This document shows positions 54,695 through 62,638 of a stretch of 64,000 bases of DNA, piece by piece. The notes below the pieces were generated by a model. The model made no database searches, was not told the origin of the DNA, and saw only the letters and a list, made by a program, of their open reading frames with translations. The translations under genes and the position numbers were made by a program. Position 1 is the stretch's first letter, and every line of letters starts with the position of its first letter. Origin of the DNA: Rhizobium lusitanum (GTDB taxonomy: Bacteria; Pseudomonadota; Alphaproteobacteria; Rhizobiales; Rhizobiaceae); NCBI RefSeq assembly GCF_014189535.1, contig NZ_CP050304.1, positions 124,001 through 188,000 of the forward strand. The letters run 5' to 3'.

Positions 54695-55930
54695 ATGAGG
54701 ACGCTCATCCTTGCTCAACTCTTGCTGTGCAGTTCGGGTTTGCTGATGTCGCAGGCGTCCGCTCAAGATCTGAAACGAGCCGATGTCATCCACTGGTGGA
54801 CTTCGGCATCCGAAGCAAAGTCGATCAAGGTCATTGCCGACGCGTTCAAGGCGGCCGGCGGGGAATGGGTCGATGCCGCCGTGGCGGGCACAGACGCTGC
54901 AAAGGCGGCGGCAGCTACCCGCATACAAGCCGGCGATCCGCCCGCTGCGGTGGTCTATAATTCCGTTAAAGACATTGATGATCTTGTCGCCAACGGGCAG
55001 ATCACCAACCTCGACGATGTCGCCGCGTCCGGAAAGTGGAAGGCAAACATGCCGGCTGCGATCCTCAGCGCGATCACACGCGACGGACACATCTACGGCG
55101 CGCCAATCAATCTTGGGGTCAACAATTACCTTTGGTCTTCCCCGATTGCTCTTGCCAAGATTGGCGTCACCGAGCCACCCAAAACGTGGGACGAGTTTTT
55201 TGCTGCCGGCGACAAGCTCAAGCAGGCGGGCATCATTCCATTTGCCCAGTCCGGAATGTGGTACTGGTATCTGATGACCTTCGGCAACGTTCTGGCAACC
55301 CAAAGCGCGGACGCCTACACGAAGTTCCACATGATGGATCCGACTGTTTTCGATATGCCCCAATTCAGGAAAGCCGTCGAGATTTTCGCCCGGCTGCGTG
55401 ACTATTCAGATCCCGGAGTTTCAGGGCGTGAGTGGAACGCTTCCAACTCCATGATCATCCGTGGCGAGGCCGCCTTCCAGTTGATGGGAGATTGGGCAAA
55501 GGGCGAAATTCTCGCTGCCGGTAAAGTGCCGGGCAAGGACGTCCTGTGTACCGTCGGCCTCGATAATTCTCCGGTCTCGATCAGCGGCGATGTCTTCGCA
55601 TTCCCGGCGAATACGAACGCGGACACGGTTGCCGCCCAGAAGCTTCTCGCTGAAGTGGTTACTACGCCGGCTGTCCAGCTCGCATACAGCGAGACGAAGG
55701 GATCGTTGCCCGTCCGCACCGATGTCGAAGGCGCCAAGTTCGACACCTGCGCTCAAATCGCCTTGGACCAGGAGGCGGCACATTCCAGCGTGCCGGGCTA
55801 TCCTGTGCTTCTGTCACCCGATGCAGCGGGGTCGATCGCCGATGTACTCGGAAACTTCTGGGTCGATACATCGGCGTCCGGAGACGATCTGATCGGCCAG
55901 TTGCAGGACGCATTTTCCTCGCTCCGGTAG
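54695..55930 (+). CDS. Periplasmic sugar-binding protein of a CUT1-type ABC importer
   Basis: The 411-residue protein (ATG at 54695, AGGAG eight bases upstream) has a signal peptide ending near ASAQD and starts its mature part with ADVIHWWTSASEAKSIKVIADAFKAAGGEWVD, as in glucose/mannose- or oligosaccharide-binding proteins. QAGDPPAAVVYN and GEAAFQLMGDWAKGE are further family hallmarks. It feeds the two permeases and the ATPase that follow. The neighbouring GH3 glycosidase suggests a beta-linked disaccharide or glycoside as ligand; this is inference. Confidence 0.94.
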   Translation: MRTLILAQLLLCSSGLLMSQASAQDLKRADVIHWWTSASEAKSIKVIADAFKAAGGEWVDAAVAGTDAAKAAAATRIQAGDPPAAVVYNSVKDIDDLVANGQITNLDDVAASGKWKANMPAAILSAITRDGHIYGAPINLGVNNYLWSSPIALAKIGVTEPPKTWDEFFAAGDKLKQAGIIPFAQSGMWYWYLMTFGNVLATQSADAYTKFHMMDPTVFDMPQFRKAVEIFARLRDYSDPGVSGREWNASNSMIIRGEAAFQLMGDWAKGEILAAGKVPGKDVLCTVGLDNSPVSISGDVFAFPANTNADTVAAQKLLAEVVTTPAVQLAYSETKGSLPVRTDVEGAKFDTCAQIALDQEAAHSSVPGYPVLLSPDAAGSIADVLGNFWVDTSASGDDLIGQLQDAFSSLR

Positions 55931-55950
55931 CGAGTCTTCGAGCCCTTTCC

Positions 55951-56874
55951 ATGAGGGACGCGCAGGATTTTCATTCAGGAAGGATTGGCCCGTTGAAGAA
56001 ACCGCTCACTGGTATTGGCGCGCATATCGCCCTCGCGCCCGCCTGGATCATTCTGATTGTCGCCTATGTCGGCACGGTGATCTGGACTGTCCAGATCTCG
56101 TTCACCAACTCCAAGGTCGTTCCGATCAACACATTTGTCGGCCTCGACCAGTATGCCCGCCTTTTCACGTCGCTGCGATGGTTGCAATCCTTGCAGAATA
56201 TGCTGGTGTTCGGCGTCCTGTTCATTGGCGGATGCCTCGTCGTCGGGTTCGTTCTGGCGGTGCTTCTCGACCAAAAGATAAAGGCCGAAGGGGTCTTCCG
56301 CACCGTATTCCTCTATCCCTACGCGGTTTCCTTTATCGTGACCGGCCTTGTCTGGCAGTGGATCCTCAATCCGACGCTCGGATTGCAGCACGCCGTTCAA
56401 GGATTTGGCTGGGAAACCTTCACCTTCGACTGGTTGGTCAGACCGGACAGGGCGATCTTCGTCATGGTCATCGCGGGGATCTGGCAGGGCGCGGGTCTTG
56501 TCATGGCGCTGCTGCTGGCCGGCCTGCGTGGTGTGGACGGAGACCTTTGGAAGGCGGCGAAGATCGATGGTATCTCGCCGGTGCACTACTATTTGCGGAT
56601 CGTGCTGCCGATCCTCACACCGACGATCGCCTCGGCCGTCGTGCTGCTCGCTCTTGGTGTCGTCAAGGCCTACGATCTCGTCGTGGCGCTGACCGGCGGC
56701 GGGCCTGGAGCGGCTACGGAGATGCCGGCGAAGTTCGTCATGGACTATCTCTTCGGGCGTCAAAACCTCGGTCTTGCCACCGCCGCGTCCACCGTCATGC
56801 TGGTGAGCGTGATCGCAATGCTCGCTCCCTGGCTCTACTTCCAGTCCTATCAAAAGAAACGCAAGGCAGTCTGA
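55951..56874 (+). CDS. CUT1-type sugar ABC transporter permease 1
   Basis: MalF/UgpA-type inner-membrane permease, 307 residues with six hydrophobic segments and the EAA loop DLWKAAKIDGISPVHYYLRIVLP that contacts the ATPase. The ATG at 55951 has a weak ribosome site; an in-frame TTG at 55993 lies after AGGAAGG and could be the true start, removing 14 residues. It lies 20 bases after the binding-protein gene. Confidence 0.93.
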   Translation: MRDAQDFHSGRIGPLKKPLTGIGAHIALAPAWIILIVAYVGTVIWTVQISFTNSKVVPINTFVGLDQYARLFTSLRWLQSLQNMLVFGVLFIGGCLVVGFVLAVLLDQKIKAEGVFRTVFLYPYAVSFIVTGLVWQWILNPTLGLQHAVQGFGWETFTFDWLVRPDRAIFVMVIAGIWQGAGLVMALLLAGLRGVDGDLWKAAKIDGISPVHYYLRIVLPILTPTIASAVVLLALGVVKAYDLVVALTGGGPGAATEMPAKFVMDYLFGRQNLGLATAASTVMLVSVIAMLAPWLYFQSYQKKRKAV

Positions 56875-56876
56875 CC

Positions 56877-57773
56877 ATGGCGAAAGACATCTTTCCCGAA
56901 CATGCCAGTGGCGCGCGCCCACGACAGATCGACGCTGCGCGTATCGGTCTCTACGTCTTCCTGATTGTTTCTGCCGCAGTCTTTCTCTTCCCGCTCTACG
57001 TGATGATCGCAACGTCGCTGAAGAGCATGGACGAGGTTCGCCAAGGTTCGATCTTTGCCTGGCCAGCCTCTCCCTCGGTGGAGGCCTGGAAGACTGCCTG
57101 GTCCAGCGCCTGTACCGGCCTGAGCTGCGAGGGCGTGCAGGCAGGTTTCCTCAACTCGATCAGGATCCTCGTTCCCAGCACAATACTCCCCATCGCGCTC
57201 GGTTCGGTCACGGGATACGCCTTGTCGTTCTGGCGTCCAAAGGGCGGAAACATCCTGTTTGGCGGGCTGCTTCTTGGCATGTTCGTGCCCTATCAGGTGT
57301 TCATCTATCCGCTCGTGCGCTCACTTGCGGCCACCGGTCTGTACGGAAACCTCGGGGGCATCGTCACCGTCCATACGGTCTTCGCGATGCCGATCATGGT
57401 CCTGTTGTTTCGCAACTACTATGCGGCCTTGCCGCTGGACCTCTTCAAGGCCGCGCGCATTGACGGTGGAAATTTCTGGACAATCTTCTGGAAACTCATG
57501 CTGCCGATGTCGGCCCCGATCATCATCGTGGCCGTCATCCTGCAAGTGACGGGCGTGTGGAACGACTTCCTGTTCGGCCTGATTTTCGCCGGTCGCGACA
57601 ATCTGCCGATGACGGTGCAACTCAACAATATCGTCAATTCGGCGCGCGGCGCAAAAGAATACAACGTCCATATGGCGGCGACCATCCTCACCGCGATGCT
57701 TCCTCTCGTCGTCTATTTCTTCTCGGGCCGCTGGTTCGTGCGCGGTATCACGTCCGGCGCTGTGAAAGGCTGA
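56877..57773 (+). CDS. CUT1-type sugar ABC transporter permease 2
   Basis: MalG/UgpE-type permease, 298 residues from the ATG at 56877. It has six hydrophobic segments and the EAA loop DLFKAARIDGGNFWTIFWKLMLPMSAP. A cysteine-containing periplasmic loop (SSACTGLSCEGVQAG) between the first two membrane segments is seen in glucose/mannose-type permeases. The gene starts two bases after its partner ends. Confidence 0.94.
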   Translation: MAKDIFPEHASGARPRQIDAARIGLYVFLIVSAAVFLFPLYVMIATSLKSMDEVRQGSIFAWPASPSVEAWKTAWSSACTGLSCEGVQAGFLNSIRILVPSTILPIALGSVTGYALSFWRPKGGNILFGGLLLGMFVPYQVFIYPLVRSLAATGLYGNLGGIVTVHTVFAMPIMVLLFRNYYAALPLDLFKAARIDGGNFWTIFWKLMLPMSAPIIIVAVILQVTGVWNDFLFGLIFAGRDNLPMTVQLNNIVNSARGAKEYNVHMAATILTAMLPLVVYFFSGRWFVRGITSGAVKG

Positions 57774-57776
57774 TCC

Positions 57777-58865
57777 ATGTCCAAAGTTTCCGTCAAGAAT
57801 CTCAATATCACCTTTGGGCCGGTCAAGGTCATCAAAAACCTCGATCTGGAGATCACCAAGGGCGAGTTCCTCGTACTACTGGGATCGTCGGGTTGCGGCA
57901 AATCGACGTTGCTTAACGCCATTGCTGGCCTTCTCGATGTATCGGCGGGCCAGATCTGGATCGGCGAGAAGAATGTGACATGGGCCGAACCGAAAGATCG
58001 CGGCATCGGCATGGTGTTCCAGTCCTACGCGCTTTATCCGCGGATGACCGTCGAGCAGAATATGTCGTTCGGCCTGCAGATGGCCGGGGTTGCGAAAGCG
58101 GAGATCGTGCGCCGCGTCGAAGACGCCGCGCGCATGCTTCAACTCAAGCCCCTCATAGCGCGCCGTCCATCGGAGCTGTCCGGCGGCCAACGCCAGCGCG
58201 TCGCCATCGGTCGCGCGCTCGTCCGGGATGCGGGCGTCTATCTGTTCGATGAACCGCTTTCTAACCTTGATGCCAAGCTTCGCACAGAACTGCGTGTCGA
58301 ACTCAAGAAGCTGCATGCCAGCCTCGGCTCGACCATGATCTATGTAACGCATGACCAGATCGAAGCGCTGACACTGGCGGACCGGATTGCGGTCATGCAG
58401 AATGGCGTGATCCAGCAACTGGCGTCACCAGCCGAGGTTTACGAGACGCCCGTCAACCGTTTTGTCGCCGGTTTTGTCGGTTCGCCAGGCATGAGTTTTC
58501 TCGAAGGCAAACTGAAGGTGTCCGGCGATGCGATCCTGTTTTCGACAGATGAGGGTGATCTCGATGTCTCGGGATATGGTTTTGCAGTTAAGCCCGGCGA
58601 TGGGCAGCCCGTGACGCTCGGTATAAGGCCCGAGCAGCTGAGCCTTGACAGCGCAGAAGGCCGCAAGGCGAGCAAGCTGGCGGTATCCGTTTACGAGCCC
58701 ATGGGCGCTGATACGCTGATCTGGGGAACGGTGCTGGGACAGGGCGCTTCTATGCGGATCGACGGCGAACGTCGCTTCACCCCGGCCTCCGGTGAGAGCC
58801 TCGATGTATTCTACCGGCCAAACCGTCTGTCCATCTTCGACCAGGCCAACGGAAACCGTGTCTAA
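57777..58865 (+). CDS. CUT1-type sugar ABC transporter ATP-binding protein (MalK/UgpC-like)
   Basis: A 362-residue ATPase with Walker A GSSGCGKST, Q-loop FQSYALYP, signature LSGGQRQR, Walker B VYLFDEPLSNLD, the switch histidine in YVTHDQIEA and a C-terminal TOBE/regulatory domain (FVGSPGMSFLEG, LGIRPEQLSL). It starts three bases after the permease stop, completing the importer. Confidence 0.95.
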   Translation: MSKVSVKNLNITFGPVKVIKNLDLEITKGEFLVLLGSSGCGKSTLLNAIAGLLDVSAGQIWIGEKNVTWAEPKDRGIGMVFQSYALYPRMTVEQNMSFGLQMAGVAKAEIVRRVEDAARMLQLKPLIARRPSELSGGQRQRVAIGRALVRDAGVYLFDEPLSNLDAKLRTELRVELKKLHASLGSTMIYVTHDQIEALTLADRIAVMQNGVIQQLASPAEVYETPVNRFVAGFVGSPGMSFLEGKLKVSGDAILFSTDEGDLDVSGYGFAVKPGDGQPVTLGIRPEQLSLDSAEGRKASKLAVSVYEPMGADTLIWGTVLGQGASMRIDGERRFTPASGESLDVFYRPNRLSIFDQANGNRV

Positions 58866-58887
58866 TAGAAAAATGGAGATCCTGACA

Positions 58888-59232
58888 ATGTACACTGTCG
58901 CTTTCATCTTCAAGCGCAAGCCCGGCTTGCCGCTGGACGAATTTCTTGCCTATTACCGGGATAGTCATGGGCCATTGATGATTAGTCTGATCAAGGACAA
59001 AGGACTGATTTCCTATGAGCACCTTCCCGTCGATACAACTGTGACCGATGGTCGATACGTCGCCGATGACGGCCCGGCTTTTGATGCGATTTCGGTCTAC
59101 AGCTTCGGCAGCAAGGAGGAGGCCGAAGCCTGCTGGGCCATTCCGGAAGTGATCGCCGACAGCGCAGCCTTCATCGACTTCGACACGATGGTGACCCTGC
59201 CCGCAAATCGTCGAACTGTCTTTCCGGTTTGA
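58888..59232 (+). CDS. EthD-domain protein
   Basis: A 114-residue dimeric alpha/beta-barrel type protein: MYTVAFIFKRKPGLPLDEFLAYYRDSHGPL is the typical EthD start with the YY..SHGPL motif. I choose the ATG at 58888, eight bases after GGAG; an ATG at 58873 is also in frame. Members of the family serve as small accessory proteins or lyases in degradation pathways, and none of them explains its place between an ABC ATPase and a GH3 glycosidase. Its substrate is unknown. Confidence 0.87.
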   Translation: MYTVAFIFKRKPGLPLDEFLAYYRDSHGPLMISLIKDKGLISYEHLPVDTTVTDGRYVADDGPAFDAISVYSFGSKEEAEACWAIPEVIADSAAFIDFDTMVTLPANRRTVFPV

Positions 59233-59235
59233 TCG

Positions 59236-60924
59236 ATGAGCGTCCTTTCCAGCCTGGCGAAGCCGCCCTTCAATCTCGATGCGGAAGCCATCGTCTGGGT
59301 CGAGGGGCTGCTTGCCCGCCTCAGCCTTGATGAAAAGCTGCAGCAGCTTTTCGTTCATTTGACGATCGGCGACGAGCCCGGGCCGATCGAACATCTGATG
59401 GCGCGAAAGCCCGGCGGTATCCACCGGTTTTTCGGCAACCGGATCGAGGAGGCATGGCAGGGAACCCGCCGCGCACTAGAACTCGAAACCGTTCCCCTCC
59501 TGATCACCGGCGATCTCGAGGCGGGCGGCCACGGTCCCTACAGTATGAGCCGGATGCCAAATCAGCTGTCAACGGCTGCGGCGGACGATCTCGAGCTTTC
59601 TGACCGGCTGGTGCGTGCCCTGGCGCGCGAAGGCCGGGCTCTGGGGTTCAACTGGTCTTTCACACCGGTGGTGGATGTCAGCAGGAACATCCACAGCGCA
59701 ATTGTCGGCACCCGCTCCTACGGGTCGAACATCGAAACAATTATCGCCCAGGCAGTGACCCACATCAGAGCATTGCAGGAGAGCGGCATTGCTGCCACGG
59801 CGAAGCATTGGCCGGGGGAGGGGTTCGATCCACGCGACCAGCATCTGGTGACGACGATCAATCCGCTGTCCACAAGCGAATGGGACGACACGTTCGGGCG
59901 CATCTACCGCGCGGCTTTCGATGCCGGCGTCATGACGGTCATGTCCGCCCATATCGCCCTACCGAGCTGGGCTGAGAAGCTGGGCGTCCCGGACAGCGTG
60001 GAGCGTTATGCCCCCGCGTCGCAATCGGCGGCGCTCAATTTCGGCCTGATGCGGGACGAACTCGGCTTTAATGGTTTGATCGTCTCCGACGCGACCGAAA
60101 TGGCTGGGCTCGGATCCTGGACGGATCGCGCCACGGCGGTGCCGCGCGTCATCGCCAGCGGATGCGATGTTTTCCTGTTTTCGAAGGACGTTGATGCCGA
60201 TCTGGCTTTGATGAAACAGGGCATGCGGCAAGGGGTTCTGACGGAACAGCGGGTCGAAGACGCGGTCACCCGGGTCCTCGGCCTCAAGGCCGCTCTCGGG
60301 CTGCACCGCAAAAGCCGCGATGAACGCTTGCCGGCGCTGGATACGGTGCGAACCAGGGTTGACACCGATGAACACCGGGAAACCGCCCGAGCGGTTTCCG
60401 CAAAAGCCATCACGCTGGTGAAGGACACGACTGGAACCTTGCCTCTGACCGTTGAGAGGCATCGTCGTATCGTCATCATTTCGTCTGGAACCCGTGAACA
60501 TCCGATCAGCGGCCCTCCAAAGCAGCTTGACGGTCTCATAGACGGGCTGAAGACGTCAGGCTTCGATGTCCGGCATTTCGATCCGGCGCAACCGCCGGCA
60601 CCGGACAATGCCGATCTCGTGCTTCATGTGCTGGCCGTGGAGTCGGCGCTCACACTTTCGCGCATTTTCATCGACTGGAACCGTGATCACGGCGGCTTCC
60701 CACATTCGCTGGACCGGTATTGGCATGAAATTCCGACCGTGATGGTGTCCTTCGGGCATCCCTATCATTTGTTCGACGCGCCGCGTGTTCCAACCTACAT
60801 CAATGCCTACACGACAATCGATGCTGCCCAGGAGGCGGTCGTGCGAAAGCTGACCGGTGCCGAGCCATTTTCGGGCGTAAGCCCGGTCGATGCTTTCTGC
60901 GGGTTGCCAGACGCGAGGTACTGA
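59236..60924 (+). CDS. Glycoside hydrolase family 3 protein
   Basis: A 562-residue GH3 enzyme without a signal peptide, so it should act in the cytoplasm on the sugar imported by the neighbouring ABC system. The N-terminal barrel contains GDLEAGG, the motif AKHWPGEG (KHFPG in relatives) followed by DPRDQH, the loop that in NagZ-type enzymes gives the His/Asp general acid, and the nucleophile region LIVSDATEMAGL. Beta-glucosidase, beta-xylosidase and beta-N-acetylglucosaminidase activities are all known in GH3; the DxxDQH loop leans toward the bacterial NagZ-like branch. The start is three bases after the EthD stop. Confidence 0.92.
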   Translation: MSVLSSLAKPPFNLDAEAIVWVEGLLARLSLDEKLQQLFVHLTIGDEPGPIEHLMARKPGGIHRFFGNRIEEAWQGTRRALELETVPLLITGDLEAGGHGPYSMSRMPNQLSTAAADDLELSDRLVRALAREGRALGFNWSFTPVVDVSRNIHSAIVGTRSYGSNIETIIAQAVTHIRALQESGIAATAKHWPGEGFDPRDQHLVTTINPLSTSEWDDTFGRIYRAAFDAGVMTVMSAHIALPSWAEKLGVPDSVERYAPASQSAALNFGLMRDELGFNGLIVSDATEMAGLGSWTDRATAVPRVIASGCDVFLFSKDVDADLALMKQGMRQGVLTEQRVEDAVTRVLGLKAALGLHRKSRDERLPALDTVRTRVDTDEHRETARAVSAKAITLVKDTTGTLPLTVERHRRIVIISSGTREHPISGPPKQLDGLIDGLKTSGFDVRHFDPAQPPAPDNADLVLHVLAVESALTLSRIFIDWNRDHGGFPHSLDRYWHEIPTVMVSFGHPYHLFDAPRVPTYINAYTTIDAAQEAVVRKLTGAEPFSGVSPVDAFCGLPDARY

Positions 60925-61349
60925 TAAGGTTTCTCTGACGTTTGATATAACCCGCCGTGGCCCCCGGAACCGGACTAAGCATCGGCCCAAAGCCTCGCAG
61001 CGCTCATGTCCCGAGCGGCGATCGCCACCATAGCGCGCCGGTGCCGCAAGCTGGCGGCAGATTTTTGCGCCGATGCCAGATGCATCCGTTACCGACACTT
61101 TCCCAAAATGTATAATAGGTGGGCGGGCGGTTTCTATATGATTCTACGCACGACAATACAGGACTCAGCGTGTCAATGTTGCCATCGGCATCTGTCGAGG
61201 TTGTTCATCAGACCGTCCCGCAGGCGACACGGTGGCGGCGTGACCCCTTTTGATGGAGATGGCCGTTTTCGACGGTGCTGCAATGGCATCGGTTCAGGCC
61301 ATGTTGTTGAAGAGTGTGCCGCGATGAAAAGCCGGCAATCGGCGGCGCG
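60925..61349. other. Gap between convergent GH3 and AraC genes
   Basis: These 425 bases hold no convincing gene; a plus-strand frame at 61006-61383 and a minus-strand frame ending at 60556 are rich in Arg/Cys and lack ribosome sites. I see no clear hairpin terminator for either flanking gene. Confidence 0.5.
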
Positions 61350-62288
61350 TCAATGCCTTGCCAGCAGACTGTTTGGGCTGTGACCATACGCTTTCTTGAA
61401 CGTTCTCGAAAAGTGAGAAAGTTCGCAGAACCCTGCGGAGAAGGCAGCTTCGGTGACGCTGGAAATCTTTCGTTCGGTCAAGGCGGTGTACGCCCAAGCC
61501 AGGCGTTGCGCCTGAAGCCAGCCCATCGGCGTGGATCCTGTTTCGGCGAACAAGCGGCTGAGAGTGCGAACCGAAACGTTTTGGTCACGCGCAATCGCCT
61601 CCAATGTCAGCGAGTCGTCCGCGAGGTTGCTCTTCATGTAGCTTTGAACGCGCTGCAGTAGCGCCGAATGCGTGGAATTATGAAGAACGCGATTGCCGCC
61701 CGCCTGGCGAATCGCCGCGGCGATCATATCCAGCGTTGGGCCGCTGAATTCCATGGTGTCGATGCCGTCCGCCTTCGAGGCGATTTCGAAGGATTCCTGC
61801 ATAAGTGACCCGACCAGATGGCCAAGGGGCCCGCCGGCCTTCAAAACCACCCCACCAAGGTCGTCCACGTTGGGAAGCCTGGCTTCGATTGTCGGTCTTG
61901 ATATCCGAAGCAGTATGGAACGGTAGGCGCGCTTGTGATGATATAGATACGGGCGGCCGGCATCGTAGATCAGCACGTCACCCGTTTCATGCGCCTGTTG
62001 CTTACCATTCTGCTCGAACTGGGCGCTGCCTTCCACCATGAGGGAAACAAAAATATCATCGCGAGGACCACAGCGGAGATCGTGCTTGCGTCGTTCGTAT
62101 CGAATGGGCGAGGATATGACGTCGCTGATTTCGACGCTGCCGAAGTTCAGGACTGCCGTGCGGGCATTAAAATCAGCCTTGTTTTCAACCGAGCCCAAGC
62201 AATGCGCATAGTTGCGGCACACGACTTCATGCCAGTAGTCGAACCTGTCCTTCAGACCCATGGTCTGCGTGGAAAACGGAGACTCCAT
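61350..62288 (-). CDS. AraC-family transcriptional regulator
   Basis: A 312-residue regulator from the ATG at 62288 (GGGAGAG eight bases upstream). The N-terminal half resembles the AraC-binding-like domain of the OruR/FeaR type (FDYWHEVVCRNYAH...). The C-terminal HTH_18 region has both helix-turn-helix units: LTLEAIARDQNVSVRTLSRLFAETG and SSVTEAAFSAGFCELSHFSRTFKKAYG. It is divergent from the ABC ATPase gene at 62639 and convergent with the GH3 operon, so control of the right-hand importer is more likely. Confidence 0.93.
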   Translation of the reverse strand: MESPFSTQTMGLKDRFDYWHEVVCRNYAHCLGSVENKADFNARTAVLNFGSVEISDVISSPIRYERRKHDLRCGPRDDIFVSLMVEGSAQFEQNGKQQAHETGDVLIYDAGRPYLYHHKRAYRSILLRISRPTIEARLPNVDDLGGVVLKAGGPLGHLVGSLMQESFEIASKADGIDTMEFSGPTLDMIAAAIRQAGGNRVLHNSTHSALLQRVQSYMKSNLADDSLTLEAIARDQNVSVRTLSRLFAETGSTPMGWLQAQRLAWAYTALTERKISSVTEAAFSAGFCELSHFSRTFKKAYGHSPNSLLARH

Positions 62289-62638
62289 CGCATTCTCTCC
62301 CTGACAAGCCGACATGATAGTAGGTGTAAGCAATATTCATGCCGACCTTCTACCCACCTGCAATATCTGCCAATTCAGCCATCTCCCCAATATGTCTGCC
62401 AAAAAATAAGGCATTAAATCGAGAAGTGTGCCTCGGAGACGCGCGCAACGCACGTTGCTGTAAGCCTCAGATCGCCTGCGACGCTTCAATCGCTACCGAT
62501 TGGCAAGATAAGCCAAGTCTTTGGCATCCACAGGCAATCACCGAACTCCCCGCCGGATAGGATACGTCATGAAAGCGGACCGATGGCTGGCGAGGCCACA
62601 CGGTTCGCTCACGTATCCAACGAGCGAGGACCCGGACG
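62289..62638. other. Divergent gap between AraC gene and right-hand ABC ATPase
   Basis: The 350 bases contain no credible gene and must hold the promoters of both neighbours. I found no strong palindrome or promoter boxes that I would assign. Confidence 0.5.

Noticed and set aside
61006..61383. 125-codon plus-strand frame between the GH3 and AraC genes
   Set aside because: Rich in Arg and Cys, no ribosome site, and it overlaps the 3' end of the AraC gene on the other strand.
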